This document shows, one piece after another, positions 33,778 through 42,025 of a stretch of 64,000 nt of DNA. The position numbers and the translations under genes were made by a program. Below the pieces are notes generated by a model. That model saw only the letters and a list, made by a program, of their open reading frames with translations, had not been told where the DNA came from and did not search any database. Positions within the stretch are counted from its first letter, which is position 1; each line of letters begins with the position of its first letter. Origin of the DNA: JAJPKK01 sp035311445 (lineage in GTDB: Bacteria > Pseudomonadota > Alphaproteobacteria > Rhizobiales > Xanthobacteraceae); assembly GCA_035311445.1 (NCBI GenBank), contig DATGCX010000326.1:18129-82128 (forward strand), written 5' to 3'.

Positions 33778-34818
33778 ATGCGATCGCCATTTACTATCTG
33801 GTCCGACGATGGCCGCGTGGACTACGGCGTAGAACGCCCCAAATTCCCCCGTGCCAAACGTTTCGGCGTCGCGGTCGTCGCGTTCGCGGTCGCGGGATTG
33901 GGCGTCTGGAATGCCTATTCGGCGATCGTTGCGAATCTCAAGGCGCATGACAGCACCGACGTACATGAGGCGGCAAATCGTCAAGTCGAAAGTCATGATC
34001 CGGTCGATGCGAATCGTGAAGCCGCGAATCGCCCTGCCGATGCGAATCGTGATGCCGCAAGTCGTGATCCGGCAGAGGCGAATCGCGAGACCGCACGCAG
34101 CGCCGCAAATGAAGCGCCTGCGATCAACGCGGGTCGCCCGACAATGCGCTCGTTCGCGGCGAAGACGCGGGTGAAGCCGCACACCCTCGGCCTCGTTCCA
34201 CTCGGCGCGCCCGATCGATCGGCGGTCGCGGAACCGCGACGCGTCGCCGGCGCCGAAGCGAATCCGGTTGCCGCACCTGTGGACCAGTCCACGCCCGTGC
34301 CACCGGAACGGAGCGATCGCGGCGCCGCAAATGAAGCGTCTCCGATCAACGCGAGTCGCCCGACGCGCTCGTTCGCGGCGAAGTCGCAGGTGAAGCCGCA
34401 CACCCTCGGCCCTGTTTCAATCGGCGCGCCCGATCGATCGGCGATCACGGGACCGCGACGCGTCGCCGGCGCCGATGCGAGCCTGGTTGTTGAACCTGCG
34501 GATCAGTCCACGCCCGTGCCACCGGAACGGAGCGATCGCGGCGCCGTCAAGCCCGAGGAGAACAGGCTTCGTGAGAAATCGCGCGTCGCCAACCGGAAGC
34601 CCGCCCGTGGGTCCACCACGATTCAGGTTTACGACCTCCCCGATGGCCGCCGGCTGGTGGTGGGCCCTGTGAGAAACGACAGCGGACGTGCAGGCGGTAC
34701 GGATTTCGGACGCCCAGGCGGCACGGATTTCGATGGACGGGACGACGTCGCGCCCGTGCCGCGGGTCGGCCCCCGCATCCGCGTGGCCTGGCCCTGGTTT
34801 TTCGGCATGCCGTTCTGA
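33778..34818 (+). CDS. Single-pass membrane protein with a tandem 74-residue repeat
   Basis: I placed the start at ATG 33778 (MRSPFTIWSDDGRVDYGVER); the frame reaches back to 33628 but that part overlaps repeat sequence. One transmembrane helix (KRFGVAVVAFAVAGLGVWNA, near residue 30) is followed by a disordered Asn/Ala/Asp-rich stretch with short repeats (DANREAANRPADANRDAA) and by two near-identical units of 74 and 73 residues beginning at 34108 and 34330, each ending DQSTPVPPERSDRGA. The C-terminal part contains TTIQVYDLPDGRRLVVGPV and a Gly/Arg/Asp-rich tail. Probably an exposed envelope protein; function unknown. A terminator follows at 34868. Confidence 0.75.
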   Translation: MRSPFTIWSDDGRVDYGVERPKFPRAKRFGVAVVAFAVAGLGVWNAYSAIVANLKAHDSTDVHEAANRQVESHDPVDANREAANRPADANRDAASRDPAEANRETARSAANEAPAINAGRPTMRSFAAKTRVKPHTLGLVPLGAPDRSAVAEPRRVAGAEANPVAAPVDQSTPVPPERSDRGAANEASPINASRPTRSFAAKSQVKPHTLGPVSIGAPDRSAITGPRRVAGADASLVVEPADQSTPVPPERSDRGAVKPEENRLREKSRVANRKPARGSTTIQVYDLPDGRRLVVGPVRNDSGRAGGTDFGRPGGTDFDGRDDVAPVPRVGPRIRVAWPWFFGMPF

Positions 34819-34867
34819 CGCGTGTGTCCGGTGCGCGCTTGGTCTGCCCAGCGATGCACATCGCATG

Positions 34868-34903
34868 AAAAACGCGGCGCTGGAGCCAAGCGCCACGTTT
34901 TCA
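34868..34903 (+). terminator. Intrinsic terminator
   Basis: GGCGCT (34876-34881) pairs with AGCGCC (34889-34894), extended by ACG/CGT and an A-run/T-run, then TTTTCATTT. Fits termination of the 33778-34818 gene. The A-run on the left gives a weaker T-tract on the minus strand too. Confidence 0.65.
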
Positions 34904-34925
34904 TTTGCGGTTTGAGCGCGTCCGA

Positions 34926-35115
34926 TGAAGTTGATCCACCCTTTGCCCGTCACCCTCCGGCGATGGATTGCCGGGTCAAGCCCGGCAGTGACGCCTGAGT
35001 GAATGTCGGTGCGACGCTCGATGAAGTCGATCCACTCTTCGGAGGTCACCCACGGGTCCATCTTGTTCGCATCAAGACGGATTGCCGGGTCAAGCCCGGC
35101 AGCGACGCTGGGTGA
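34926..35115. repeat. Two direct repeat units (GATGAAGTYGATCCAC ... GCCGGGTCAAGCCCGGC)
   Basis: GATGAAGTTGATCCAC (34926) and GATGAAGTCGATCCAC (about 35020) are each followed by a hairpin ATTGCCGGGTCAAGCCCGGC and a GACGC...TGAGTGA word. The hairpin also occurs in diverged form near 20630. It fills the gap between the repeat-protein gene and the dienelactone hydrolase gene; no ORF there is convincing. Confidence 0.7.
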
Positions 35116-35143
35116 GTATTATAGCAACGCGCTCCCACTCCCT

Positions 35144-36022
35144 TTACGACAGCACGCCGTACTTCTTGAACCAGGCGGTCATCTGGTTCCAGCCGTCGTC
35201 CGCTGCTTCCTTGCGGTAGCTCGGCCGGTAATCGGCATGGAAGCCATGCGGCGCGCCCGGATAGATCTTGAATTCGGCGGTCTTGCCGGCGGCCTTGAGG
35301 GAGGCTTCCATCTGCTTGACCTGATCGACTGGGATGCCCTGGTCCTCGGCGCCATAGAGGCCGAGCACCGGCTCCTTCACGTCCTTGGCGGAAGCAAGCG
35401 CGTTGATCGGCATGGCTTCGTTCGGCGGATCCGCAAGACTGCCGTAGAAGGCGACGCCGGCCTTGAGGTTGCCGTGGGTCGAATAGCGCCACACGGTGCG
35501 GCCGCCGCGGCAGAAGCCCATGATGCCGAGCCGGTCGGTGTTGCCGCCCTGCGACTTCGCCCACGCGACGGTGGCGTCGAGATCGGCAAACAGCTCCTGA
35601 TCGGTCTTGGCGTTGACGAGCGGGAACAGCTGCTGGATTTCGCTGATCTTGGTGAGGTCGCCTTTGCGGAAATAGTAGTCGGGCGCCACCGCGAAGGCGC
35701 CGAGCTTGCCGAGCCGCCGGGTCACGTCCTTGATGTATTCGTGCAGGCCGAAAATCTCCATCGCGACCAGGATCACGGGCGGATTGGTGGCGCTGGCTGG
35801 GCGCGCATAATAGACCGGCATGTCGCCGCCCGTGACCTTCACCTTGGCGTCTCCTGCGGTGAGGCCGGCGGTATCGGTCTTGATCGCGTCGGCGCGCACC
35901 GGGCCGGCGGCGAGCGTAAATCCGGCGGCGGATGCGGCGGACGCCGTCATGAAGCCGCGCCGCGACAGCGGCGCGACCTTGGTCAGGCCGACGATATCCT
36001 GCATTTTGGTCTGCACGTTCAT
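35144..36022 (-). CDS. Dienelactone hydrolase family protein, Tat signal
   Basis: Alpha/beta hydrolase of 292 residues starting MNVQTKMQDIVGLTKVAPLS with an ideal GGAGGA 4-5 bases upstream. SRRGFMTASAASAAGF is a twin-arginine signal. IMGFCRGGRTVW carries the nucleophilic cysteine of the family, YGAEDQGIPVDQV the aspartate and PGAPHGFHADYRPSY the histidine. Dienelactone hydrolases open lactones in aromatic degradation, but exported members are of unknown function. Divergent from the cytochrome gene. Confidence 0.92.
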   Translation of the reverse strand: MNVQTKMQDIVGLTKVAPLSRRGFMTASAASAAGFTLAAGPVRADAIKTDTAGLTAGDAKVKVTGGDMPVYYARPASATNPPVILVAMEIFGLHEYIKDVTRRLGKLGAFAVAPDYYFRKGDLTKISEIQQLFPLVNAKTDQELFADLDATVAWAKSQGGNTDRLGIMGFCRGGRTVWRYSTHGNLKAGVAFYGSLADPPNEAMPINALASAKDVKEPVLGLYGAEDQGIPVDQVKQMEASLKAAGKTAEFKIYPGAPHGFHADYRPSYRKEAADDGWNQMTAWFKKYGVLS

Positions 36023-36177
36023 TGGTTCCTCCGTTGACTTCGGGTTTGGATTTCGGCTGGCTGAAAACGCCGGAAGGTAGTACGTAGAACCCGTTACGTA
36101 TAGGGCCGAATTACACTGGGGGACCGCTGACAATACAAGCGTCGCGGGCCGCATAAGAGCATAGCAAATATGACGGG

Positions 36178-36540
36178 GTGATGATCATGAACTGGCGCGT
36201 CTTGTCACGTGTGTTGTCACATGTCTTGGCGGTGTTGGCAGCGGCGCTGCTGTGGCTCATCGGTCAGCTCCCGCATCTGTCCGCCCAGGAAATCGGCGAC
36301 CTCCCTAACGGTCGCCATATCGCGACCACCGTCTGCGCGGCCTGCCATATGGTCGGAAAGGGCGAGTTATACTCTCCGGAAGGCGGCGCCCCGGCATTTG
36401 CCCGCATTGCCGCCACCCCGGGAATGACCTCGATCGCGCTAAGCGCGGCGCTGCTCACATCGCATCGGCAGATGCCCAACATCATTCTCCAGCCAGACGA
36501 CCGGCGCGATGTGATCGCCTACATTCTCAGTCTACGGTAA
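36178..36540 (+). CDS. Small exported c-type cytochrome
   Basis: A 120-residue protein with a hydrophobic signal (HVLAVLAAALLWLIGQL) and one heme site CAACH (ATTVCAACHMVGKG). A candidate distal Met lies in SHRQMPNIILQPDD, and the C-terminal DDRRDVIAYILSLR is the usual last helix of class I cytochromes. The start may be GTG 36178, ATG 36181 or ATG 36187; the last has GGGG at suitable distance. No dehydrogenase gene is adjacent, so its electron partner is unknown. Confidence 0.85.
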   Translation: MMIMNWRVLSRVLSHVLAVLAAALLWLIGQLPHLSAQEIGDLPNGRHIATTVCAACHMVGKGELYSPEGGAPAFARIAATPGMTSIALSAALLTSHRQMPNIILQPDDRRDVIAYILSLR

Positions 36541-36610
36541 GTTCAGGCGCATTGTTTTCCCGGCAGCGCCGATGCTCTACCATGCAGGCGGTCAATTACA
36601 GGAGGGCTTG

Positions 36611-36808
36611 ATGCCGGAAGTCGTTTTCTATGCGCTGGGTGGTCGATCGATCGAACAGAAGCGCGCGTTGATCAAGGATTTCACCGACGCGGTGGTGAAG
36701 AATTACAATGTCGAGCCCGGTGCAGTGACGATCACGATCGTGGAGTCTGCCAAGGAGGATAAGGCGAAGGGCGGCGTGCTGTTCAGCGATATGGCTCCAA
36801 AGACCTAG
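36611..36808 (+). CDS. 4-oxalocrotonate tautomerase family protein
   Basis: The 65-residue product begins MPEVVFYALGGRSIEQKRAL; after Met removal Pro1 is the general base of the tautomerase superfamily. GGAGGG stands 5-6 bases before the ATG. The pattern IEQKRALIKDFTDAVVKNYN then VTITIVESAKED follows the beta-alpha-beta subunit. Substrate unknown; the nearest possible aromatic-pathway gene is the dienelactone hydrolase on the other strand. Confidence 0.87.
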   Translation: MPEVVFYALGGRSIEQKRALIKDFTDAVVKNYNVEPGAVTITIVESAKEDKAKGGVLFSDMAPKT

Positions 36809-36818
36809 TCGCTCGCTT

Positions 36819-37239
36819 CAGCCAATCTGAAATGATCGGACCGTTATGAAAGCGATAACAATGGACTCGTGCCGACGGAAGGATGATGTAGGGGCGACCC
36901 TCATTGGCGCTAACTTAACGCTGTGCTGTGCCGCTGTGACTCGCTCCCCCCTGGTGGGGGAGGGTTGGGGTGGGGGGGGGCGTGCCACGGGGCACAGCGT
37001 GCTCCATTCCTCGACCCCCACCCCCGACCCCTCCCCACAAGGGGAGGGGAGGAGTTCGCGGCGCCGTTGCAGCGTAAGTTAGCGCAAATGGGGGCGACCC
37101 TTGTGGTCGCCCTCGGCTGGATGCGACGAATGGGACGACCCCAAGGGTCGCCCCTACAACCAGCGACGTTGGAGGATGCCGCTTGTGCGGCTTCTCGAAC
37201 GTTATGACTTGGTAGATGCTCCAATCACATCAGATTGGC
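36819..37239. mobile_element. Miniature element copy B, carrying a nested insertion
   Basis: Ends are CAGCCAATCTGA (36819-36830) and TCAGATTGGC (37230-37239), a terminal inverted repeat. Internal blocks match copy A at 16160-16342 in the opposite orientation (TGAAAGCGATAACA, GACTCGTGCC, GTAGGGGCGACCC, AACGTTATGACTT). Removing the nested 189-bp element and one 11-bp duplication leaves about 221 bp. No ORF. It lies between the tautomerase and the 37501 gene; 37240-37500 shows nothing else. Confidence 0.75.
36902..37090. mobile_element. Nested MITE-like element with 21-bp TIRs and 11-bp TSD
   Basis: Terminal inverted repeats run from CATTGGCGCTAACTTAACGC at the left to GCGTAAGTTAGCGCAAATG at the right, differing by two changes. 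Perfect direct repeats GGGGCGACCCT flank it (36891-36901 and 37091-37101). Inside is a palindromic GC-rich pair (TCCCCCCTGGTGGGGGAGG and CCTCCCCACAAGGGGAGGG) of the kind also seen at 49316-49432. It is too short to encode a transposase, so it would need a helper enzyme. Confidence 0.82.
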
Positions 37240-37500
37240 GACCCGCGCCAAAACACCCCAGCGTCGCGAGATTTTTTCAATTGCTGACCAACGCAGGCAC
37301 TATGCCGTTGTGCCACCTTGACCGCCAACGAAATAGCGGCCATGGGGGAGTTGCATTCGGGCGGCGGGACCGATTGTTGACAGTGCATTTTATTCACGTT
37401 CCGTTCACGTTCGCGTCACTAGCGTCGAAATGGCGTTAAACGAGAACACCAAATTGCCAGAAACGGATGGTTGAAATACCGTCTGCGAGGGGTGGCTGCG

Positions 37501-38334
37501 ATGCAACCAGCTGGGACCAATCTCGGACGCTTTCCTTCGAAATTCCTGCTGATGGTCATCCCTGGCCTAGTTGCAAGCGGCATCGTTGCATTGGTGCTGT
37601 ATGCCGTCCATGTTTCCGGCGCGCCTTCGTCCTCCGAGGTGTTGACCGACCTTACGCCCCAGGGCGACGGCCTTTCTACTGAGGAGCGTCGCGGGCTCAC
37701 CCGGCAGATGCTCAGGGCTCGCCGCGAAAATCAGGAGGAGCCCGAACAGGTCCGGCCGACTCCGACGTCGCGGCCCGCGACGACCGGACTGGCCGAGGAC
37801 GCTCCCGTTGACGCCAAAGCGGCTACGACTCCGCCGGCCGTTGACGTCAAGACCCCCATAGACCGCGCACCTGCTGCCGCCCCGTTGCCGGCCGCGCGCC
37901 CAGCGATTGTGCGCGTGCGGCCCGATTCGCCCGCCGTCGTCACGGCTGCCGCGCCCGCAACTTCTCCTGTGGTCATTACCCCGCCGGCCGCCGCTTCTGC
38001 GCAGCCCGCACCGGTCCCACCGGCAACGTCCGACCCCGCGTCGCTGCCGCCTGTAGCGGTGAACACGCCACTCGATGGTGACGCCGAGCCGCAACCACGG
38101 GGTTTTGCCGCAAATGTGTTTTCGTCGCTTTCGACGTTTGCTGGGACAGCCGCGAATGCTACCGGTAACACTGTCAACTGGGTGATTGATCTTCCCGGCA
38201 AGGCGATCTCTGCCGGCGGCAGGCTGTTCGGCGGCGATTCGACCGCCAACAGTAATGCGCCTGCGGCATCGCCGCCTCCTCCCGCTGGCGCGCCGCCACC
38301 GTCCACGGCGCCGCCGCCGAAGCGGAACCTGTAG
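37501..38334 (+). CDS. Membrane-anchored Pro/Ala-rich hypothetical protein
   Basis: ATG 37501 (MQPAGTNLGRFPSKFLLMVI) has GAGGGG about 9 bases upstream; the frame opens at 37471. Of 277 residues, one transmembrane helix at about 12-38 is followed by a short charged helix (TEERRGLTRQMLRARRENQE) and a long Pro/Ala/Thr-rich region. A small ordered patch (FAANVFSSLSTFAGTAANAT, then WVIDLPGKAISAGGRLFG) lies near the end before a poly-Pro tail. No family recognised; the layout suggests a periplasmic linker or scaffold. Confidence 0.75.
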   Translation: MQPAGTNLGRFPSKFLLMVIPGLVASGIVALVLYAVHVSGAPSSSEVLTDLTPQGDGLSTEERRGLTRQMLRARRENQEEPEQVRPTPTSRPATTGLAEDAPVDAKAATTPPAVDVKTPIDRAPAAAPLPAARPAIVRVRPDSPAVVTAAAPATSPVVITPPAAASAQPAPVPPATSDPASLPPVAVNTPLDGDAEPQPRGFAANVFSSLSTFAGTAANATGNTVNWVIDLPGKAISAGGRLFGGDSTANSNAPAASPPPPAGAPPPSTAPPPKRNL

Positions 38335-38553
38335 GCGCATTTGGCCGCGCCGATGCCCGAGCAACTCGGGGACTGATAGTTGAACAATTTCAAACTCCTG
38401 TTGGTCGGCTTAAGCCGGAAGCAGGTGCGCTTTTTGAATTGCGGTGATAGGTATGCGTTTTCAGTATAGCCGTTGTTGCAACGCAATAGTTTTGTAGTAG
38501 GCGGGGCTAGAGCGGTTCGATCTGAGAAGGGGGCTAACGGCGAAGGCACCAAG

Positions 38554-38886
38554 ATGAGCGCAGTTTGGAAAACCAAATATGGCATGCGGCGGGTTCGGCG
38601 CGATCCTCCGACCCTGGCGGAGGCTGTCGCGGCAGCCCGCGGGTTGACCGATGACGTGCAGCAGCAGGTCGAGATCGCCGCGTCCCTGATGGACCTGCCG
38701 CCCGATCAGGTCAGACCCGAGGTGCTCAAAGCCGCGACGGCCCGCAAGGACGTCAACACCGTCGCCTTCGTCGGGCGAACCGGGGCACCGCGCACCGTCG
38801 TGGTTGAACGCGTGCCGGCCCGCCGAGCAACGGCCGGCAAAAGCACGGCACGCAAGGGGCTCAGCGGGAAGGGCTTTGATCGGTAG
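38554..38886 (+). CDS. Conserved small basic protein, unknown
   Basis: ATG 38554 (MSAVWKTKYGMRRVRRDPPT) is preceded by GAAGG. The 110-residue product has a predicted helical core (TLAEAVAAARGLTDDVQQQV, EIAASLMDLPPDQVRPEVLK) and a basic tail (RRATAGKSTARKGLSGK). It resembles conserved hypothetical proteins of this bacterial group, but no function is known to me. It ends 31 bp before the carbonic anhydrase start on the same strand, so the two may be cotranscribed. Confidence 0.7.
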   Translation: MSAVWKTKYGMRRVRRDPPTLAEAVAAARGLTDDVQQQVEIAASLMDLPPDQVRPEVLKAATARKDVNTVAFVGRTGAPRTVVVERVPARRATAGKSTARKGLSGKGFDR

Positions 38887-38917
38887 CGGATTTTCCGACG
38901 GAGGTGACGCACCCCGC

Positions 38918-39583
38918 ATGTTTCCGGAACGGCTTACCGAAGGCTACCGCGCCTTTCTCGACGGCCGTTTTGCTGGGGAGCGTTCGCGCTACCAGATGCT
39001 TGCCGAGACGGGGCAGCGGCCGGAGATCATGGTGATCGGCTGCGTCGATTCGCGGGTCTCGCCGGAAGTCATATTCGATGCCGCGCCAGGCGAAATACTG
39101 GTGGTGCGCAACGTCGCCAACCTGGTGCCACCATATGAGCCCGATCGCGACTCCCAGCACGGCACCAGCGCGGCGCTTGAATTCGGCGTGCAGGCGCTGC
39201 GGGTCAAGCACATCGTGGTGCTGGGGCATGCCCTTTGCGGCGGTATCCGGGCTTTCGTGGACGAACAGGAACCGCTTTCCCCAGGTGATTTCATCGGCCG
39301 CTGGATGTCGCAGATCGCGCCTGCGGCCGCCAAGCTCGGCCCCCGCGGGACGGATGACGCCTATCGGCGCCGGCTCGAATTGGCATCCGTCGAGCTCAGC
39401 CTGAAAAACCTGATGACATTCCCCTGGGTGCGCATCCTGGTAGAGCGCGGCGAGCTTGCATTGCACGGAGCTTATTTCGGCGTCGCCTCCGGCCGTCTGC
39501 TGGTGCGTGATCGCGCCACCGGCCGCTTCGAGCCGGTGACCGAGGGCATGCCGCCGCCCTTGTTTCGCGAGGGCGACGTGTAA
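38918..39583 (+). CDS. Beta-class carbonic anhydrase
   Basis: Interconverts CO2 and bicarbonate. ATG 38918 begins MFPERLTEGYRAFLDGRFAG; the frame is open further upstream but overlaps the preceding gene. Zinc ligands are in VIGCVDSRVSPEVIF (Cys, with the Asp-Arg dyad) and VVLGHALCGGIRAF (His, Cys). The 221-residue length fits the plant-type beta class. A GGAGGTGA lies 13-14 bases before the ATG, a little far. No cyanase or sulfate-transport gene is near. Confidence 0.94.
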   Translation: MFPERLTEGYRAFLDGRFAGERSRYQMLAETGQRPEIMVIGCVDSRVSPEVIFDAAPGEILVVRNVANLVPPYEPDRDSQHGTSAALEFGVQALRVKHIVVLGHALCGGIRAFVDEQEPLSPGDFIGRWMSQIAPAAAKLGPRGTDDAYRRRLELASVELSLKNLMTFPWVRILVERGELALHGAYFGVASGRLLVRDRATGRFEPVTEGMPPPLFREGDV

Positions 39584-39666
39584 TCCGGATCGCCTTGTCT
39601 GGGTTATGCGACTTTCGCAATCGCGGCGTGATGCCTACATGCGGACTTCGAAACATGGAGGCCGAT

Positions 39667-40197
39667 GTGAGACCCCGACGTATCATCCAGATGTGTGCAG
39701 CGCTTGCGGTAGCGGCAGCAGCGATACTTGCCCCTGCCGTCCGCGCGGCCGACGAGCCCGACCTTATCTTCAAGCGCTCCACCGTGTTCAAGCTGCTCAC
39801 GCCCAATGACAAGCTCGCCACCTATGGGCTTGACGATCCGGAAGTTGACGGGGTCGCCTGCCACTTTACGGTGCCGGAGAAAGGTGGCCTCACGGGCTGG
39901 ATCGGCGTCGCCGAGGAAGTGTCCGACATCTCGCTCGCCTGCCGGCAGGTCGGGCCGATCCACTTCAAGAAGAAATTCGCGCAAGGCGAGGACGTGTTCC
40001 GCCAGCGCCGCTCGCTGTTCTTCAAGAAGATGCAGATCGTGCGCGGCTGCGACACCAGGCGCAACGTGCTGGTCTACATGGTGTACTCCGACAGGCTGAT
40101 CGAAGGCTCGCCGAAGAACTCGACCTCCTCGGTGCCGGTGATGCCCTGGGGCGCCAGCGACGAGGTGCAGAAGTGCGCCGACTGGGTGGAGAAGTGA
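39667..40197 (+). CDS. creA: CreA family periplasmic protein
   Basis: The product of about 176 residues has a signal peptide (IIQMCAALAVAAAAILAPAV) and the CreA hallmarks DLIFKRSTVFKLLTPNDKLA, DDPEVDGVACHFT, DISLACRQVGPI and YMVYSDRLIEGSPKNSTSSV. I prefer GTG 39667 because GGAGG lies 5 bases upstream; ATG 39655 overlaps that site. The function of CreA is unknown. It has no creBCD neighbours here. Confidence 0.9.
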   Translation: MRPRRIIQMCAALAVAAAAILAPAVRAADEPDLIFKRSTVFKLLTPNDKLATYGLDDPEVDGVACHFTVPEKGGLTGWIGVAEEVSDISLACRQVGPIHFKKKFAQGEDVFRQRRSLFFKKMQIVRGCDTRRNVLVYMVYSDRLIEGSPKNSTSSVPVMPWGASDEVQKCADWVEK

Positions 40198-40206
40198 GGG
40201 TTGTCG

Positions 40207-40335
40207 TGATTGGTAGCCCGCATGGAGCGAAAGCGCAATGCGGGACTGCCTGGGCAAATGGATCGGCCTTTCCCGGATTACGATGACGCTCCATCCGGGC
40301 TACAAGCCTGGCTCAATCCGGGCTACAAGCCACAA
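40207..40335. repeat. Palindromic repeat, family R2, with an extra half
   Basis: GTAGCCCGCATGGAGCG with GCAATGCGGGA is mirrored by CCCGGATTACGATGACGCTC and CATCCGGGCTACAAGCC; a further 'CAATCCGGGCTACAAGCC' makes a direct duplication of the right end. Lies between creA and the DUF4031 gene. Confidence 0.7.
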
Positions 40336-40364
40336 ACTTGATCTTGCGTGCACGGGAAACCCGA

Positions 40365-40649
40365 ATGACCGTCTATGTCGACGACGCGATCTGGAAATGG
40401 CAGGGCCTGAGATGGTGCCACCTGCTGGCGGACGACATTGACGAGCTGCACGGCTTTGCGGCGCGGCTTGGCATTTCCCTCGCCTCCTACCAGGGACCGC
40501 CGAAGACGACCGCGCCGCATTACGACATCACCGGGTTCGAGCGCGCGCGGGCGCTCGCGCTGGGGGCAAAGCCGTGCAGCCGCGAAGAGATCGTGGCGGT
40601 GTTCCGGGTCGTGCGTGTGGCGGGCGGGAAGCGCAGCACACGAAGGTGA
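40365..40649 (+). CDS. DUF4031 domain protein
   Basis: A 94-residue cytoplasmic protein starting MTVYVDDAIWKWQGLRWCHL, followed by LLADDIDELHGFAARLGI and APHYDITGFERARALALGA, the standard pattern of DUF4031 (function unknown). An upstream in-frame start at 40338 adds nine residues without a better ribosome site. It ends 9 bp before the MFS gene on the same strand. Confidence 0.9.
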   Translation: MTVYVDDAIWKWQGLRWCHLLADDIDELHGFAARLGISLASYQGPPKTTAPHYDITGFERARALALGAKPCSREEIVAVFRVVRVAGGKRSTRR

Positions 40650-40658
40650 AATCTTCAA

Positions 40659-41909
40659 GTGAACGACAGCTCACAAACCGCAGCCGCCCCCGCGCCTGCG
40701 AAGCAATCCTTCGCGGCGCTGCGCCACCGGGGTTACCGCGCGCAGTTCATCACCTACGTGCTGGCGATGATGGCCGACAATATCGAGCACGTCATCAGCT
40801 ACTGGGTGGTGTTCCGGAAATTCGAATCGCCCGCTTTGGCAGGGTTCGCGGTGGTCTCGCACTGGCTGCCGTTCCTGCTGTTCTCGGTCGCTGCCGGTGC
40901 GCTCGCCGATCGGTTCGATCCGCGCCGCATCATCCAGTGCGGGATGATGCTGTTCATCATCGCCTCCGTGGGCTGGGGCTATTTCTTCATCACCGACACC
41001 TTGCAGATCTGGCACGCCATGGTGCTGCTGGTGATCCACGGCTGCGCCGGCGTGCTGTGGCAGTCGCCCAGTCAGGTGCTGCTGTACGACATCGTCGGGG
41101 CCGCTGATCTCGCGAGCGGCGTGCGCCTCAATGCCACCGCGCGCTATCTGGGCGTGCTGGTCGGACCGGCCGTGGGCGGCGCTATCCTGGTGGCACTTGG
41201 CCCCTCTCTCGGCATCCTGCTCAACACCGTGTTCTATCTGCCGCTCGTCCTGTGGCTGGTGAACGCACCCTACGGGCCGCGGTTTCGCAAGGGCGTTGCG
41301 CCGCCGCGCCGCGCGGTGCGCGGGCTTGCCGACATCGTGCAGACGATCCGCGACATCACCGGACATCGCGTCATTGTTTCAATGACGCTGCTCGGCGGCG
41401 GCGCCTCATTTTTTGTCGGCAATGCCTATAACGCGCAGATGCCAGGATTTGCGCTCGACCTCGGCCATGGCGACCCGGGAGTCGCCTACAGCCTGTTGCT
41501 GGCGGCTGATGCGGCCGGCGCCCTGCTGGCGGCCGTGCTGCTCGAAAGCCGCTCGCTTCTTGCCACGAAGCCGCGCACCGCAATCATCCTGGCGGTGCTA
41601 TGGTGCTGCGCCCTGACGGGCTTTGCACTCGCGAATGTATATCCGCTCGCGCTGGTGCTGCTGTTCATCGCCGGCTTTTTCGAGCTCGCCTTCAACGCCA
41701 TGGCGCAGACGCTGGTGCAGCTCAATGCGCCGATACAAATCCGCGGTCGCGTCATCGGACTCTACAACATGGCCAGTCTCGGATTGCGGGCCTTCTCGGG
41801 CGTCACGGTCGGTCTGATCGGCAGCCTGGTCGGGGTGCACTGGTCGCTCGCGATCTCGGCCCTCGCGGTGCTGGCCATCGCCTGCGCGCTGCTGGCGCTG
41901 CGGCAGTGA
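40659..41909 (+). CDS. MFS transporter (EntS-like group)
   Basis: A 416-residue major-facilitator permease with about 12 hydrophobic helices. The start is GTG 40659 (MNDSSQTAAAPAPAKQSFAA), then FAALRHRGYRAQFITYVLAM as the first helix and ALADRFDPRRIIQCGMMLFI as the loop 2-3 signature. FNAMAQTLVQLNAPIQIRGR before the tenth helix resembles the enterobactin exporter/MFS_3 group. The substrate cannot be read from sequence. Likely cotranscribed with the DUF4031 gene. Confidence 0.9.
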   Translation: MNDSSQTAAAPAPAKQSFAALRHRGYRAQFITYVLAMMADNIEHVISYWVVFRKFESPALAGFAVVSHWLPFLLFSVAAGALADRFDPRRIIQCGMMLFIIASVGWGYFFITDTLQIWHAMVLLVIHGCAGVLWQSPSQVLLYDIVGAADLASGVRLNATARYLGVLVGPAVGGAILVALGPSLGILLNTVFYLPLVLWLVNAPYGPRFRKGVAPPRRAVRGLADIVQTIRDITGHRVIVSMTLLGGGASFFVGNAYNAQMPGFALDLGHGDPGVAYSLLLAADAAGALLAAVLLESRSLLATKPRTAIILAVLWCCALTGFALANVYPLALVLLFIAGFFELAFNAMAQTLVQLNAPIQIRGRVIGLYNMASLGLRAFSGVTVGLIGSLVGVHWSLAISALAVLAIACALLALRQ

Positions 41910-41936
41910 GAGCCTTTCATGGCATCGCCGATATCT

Positions 41937-42012
41937 TCTGAACCTGTGGAAAAACCCCCACCCCAACCCTCTCTCCACCCAAGCGGGGTCCAAGCGGGGA
42001 GAGGGAGCAGAA
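41937..42012. repeat. Partial R1 repeat
   Basis: CCCCACCCCAACCCTCTCTC, then a short duplication (AAGCGGGGTCCAAGCGGGGA), then GAGGGAGCAGAAAGAGA. Right half only. It sits immediately before the amidohydrolase start, so it occupies that gene's leader. Confidence 0.65.
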
Positions 42013-42025
42013 AGAGAGCCCGCAC

